Origin: Rhodospirillaceae bacterium
Lineage (GTDB): Bacteria; Pseudomonadota; Alphaproteobacteria; Rhodospirillales; Magnetospirillaceae
Direction of reading: 5' to 3'
DNA: 5,546 nt
Assembly: GCA_013349735.1 (NCBI GenBank)
Contig: DUZC01000130.1
Span: 1 to 5,546, forward strand
Shown: piece after piece, positions 4,941-5,546 of the stretch
Layout: the number at the start of each line of letters is the position of its first letter
Position numbering within the stretch: the first letter of the stretch is position 1
Program-made: the position numbers and the translations under genes
The notes under the pieces: generated by a model
What the model saw: the letters and a program-made list of their open reading frames with translations, nothing else
What the model was told of the DNA's origin: nothing
Database searches by the model: none

Positions 4941-5546
4941 TCAGTCGGGCCAGGGGCTGGCTGAGGCTGCTGCCGCCGTGGCCGAGATTGCTGTGGGCAG
5001 CGCTGTCCAAACATCCAATTGAAGGCTTTTGCGGGCGCGTTCAATGTCAGGAACATAGATGCTACGCGGCCCATAGCTTGGTTGGCCAAGTATTTTGACT
5101 TCACTATTCGGTGCGACAATATCGCGAACCATGACAGCCAGGTCACCCAATGCGATGGCTTGGTCTGATCCGACATTGTAGATGGTTCGCGGTTCGCCTT
5201 TCAACAGCATGGTCATGAGCCAAATGACCAGATCACCAGCGAACAGATAAGACCGAAAGGGTGTTCCGTCGCCGCGCACGACGATCGGTCTCCCGGAAAG
5301 AGCGTCATGAATAAAATTGCCAATGGCATAGTGAATGGTCAGAGGCAGATAAGCCCCGACAAAGGAGAAACAACGAGCAATCGAAATGGCCAGGCCATAT
5401 TGATCCGCATAGCAGCCGCACAGGAACTCGGCGGCGCGCTTGCCATGCCCAAGGGCTGCGACCATGTCCAGCGTCGGCGGGGCGCCAAGGTAATCCTCAG
5501 GACAAGCCCCGGTTTCCAGGTTCAAACCGCCATAAACATTCCCCGA
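4941..5546 (-). CDS. NAD-dependent sugar epimerase/dehydratase (C-terminal part, 5' end outside window), catalytic Tyr replaced
   Basis: The frame enters from the right edge and gives 201 residues. It opens with SGNVYGG, the conserved strand before the active site of extended short-chain dehydrogenase/reductase sugar enzymes. The YxxxK motif region reads AALGHGKRAAEF: the lysine is present (residue 36, bases 5439-5441) but the tyrosine position is leucine (residue 32, codon at 5451-5453). Later landmarks are intact: ARCFSFVGAYLP, GDGTPFRSYLFAGDL, YNVGSDQAIALGDLA and YVPDIERARKSL. These define the substrate-binding half of NDP-sugar 4,6-dehydratases and 4-epimerases. The Rossmann NAD-binding N-terminus lies off the window. 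The last about 15 residues are Ala/Ser-rich and end at 4941. The frame is otherwise unbroken, so this is not an obvious pseudogene, though normal epimerase/dehydratase chemistry is doubtful without the tyrosine. It belongs to a transcript running opposite to the other five genes. Confidence 0.83.
   Translation of the reverse strand, partial: SGNVYGGLNLETGACPEDYLGAPPTLDMVAALGHGKRAAEFLCGCYADQYGLAISIARCFSFVGAYLPLTIHYAIGNFIHDALSGRPIVVRGDGTPFRSYLFAGDLVIWLMTMLLKGEPRTIYNVGSDQAIALGDLAVMVRDIVAPNSEVKILGQPSYGPRSIYVPDIERARKSLQLDVWTALPTAISATAAAASASPWPD

Noticed and set aside
4895..5176. A minus-strand frame overlapping the end of the epimerase, considered as a frameshifted true C-terminus
   Set aside because: The epimerase frame holds its family pattern to about VWTALPTAI, close to the usual end of such proteins, so no frameshift is needed.

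Overview
The window looks like part of a surface-polysaccharide or glycoconjugate biosynthesis locus from a Gram-negative proteobacterium. The moderately high G+C content, codon use and style of the proteins suggest an alphaproteobacterium, perhaps a Rhodospirillales or Magnetospirillum-like organism. That placement is an impression from sequence style and was not tested by any search.

Bases 1-4836 carry five genes on the plus strand. (1) The 3' part of a NeuB-type nonulosonate (sialic acid-like) synthase with a SAF domain fused to a C-terminal cupin. (2) Two bases after its stop codon, a full-length thiamine-pyrophosphate enzyme of the acetolactate synthase superfamily. (3) After a 217-bp gap with two strong hairpins, a four-helix small membrane protein of the SMR/EamA (drug/metabolite transporter) type. 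(4) A Nudix hydrolase resembling GDP-mannose mannosyl hydrolases. (5) A radical SAM enzyme with a shortened SPASM/twitch-like C-terminal cluster domain. Bases 4941-5546 carry, on the minus strand, the C-terminal two thirds of an NAD-dependent sugar epimerase/dehydratase that converges on the radical SAM gene.

Together the set fits synthesis of an unusual activated sugar. A PEP-condensing synthase, a TPP-dependent C-C bond enzyme (compare YerE, which adds a two-carbon branch to a nucleotide ketosugar), a radical SAM enzyme, a nucleotide-sugar hydrolase, a sugar epimerase and a possible lipid-carrier or small-molecule translocator subunit lie side by side. The actual sugar cannot be read from the sequence.

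The most distinctive points are the 114-bp double-hairpin element at about 2707-2820, with imperfect terminal inverted repeats flanked by CTAG; the replacement of the catalytic tyrosine by leucine in the minus-strand epimerase; and the tandem pairing of a NeuB-cupin fusion with a TPP enzyme. I saw no RNA genes, CRISPR array or transposase gene.
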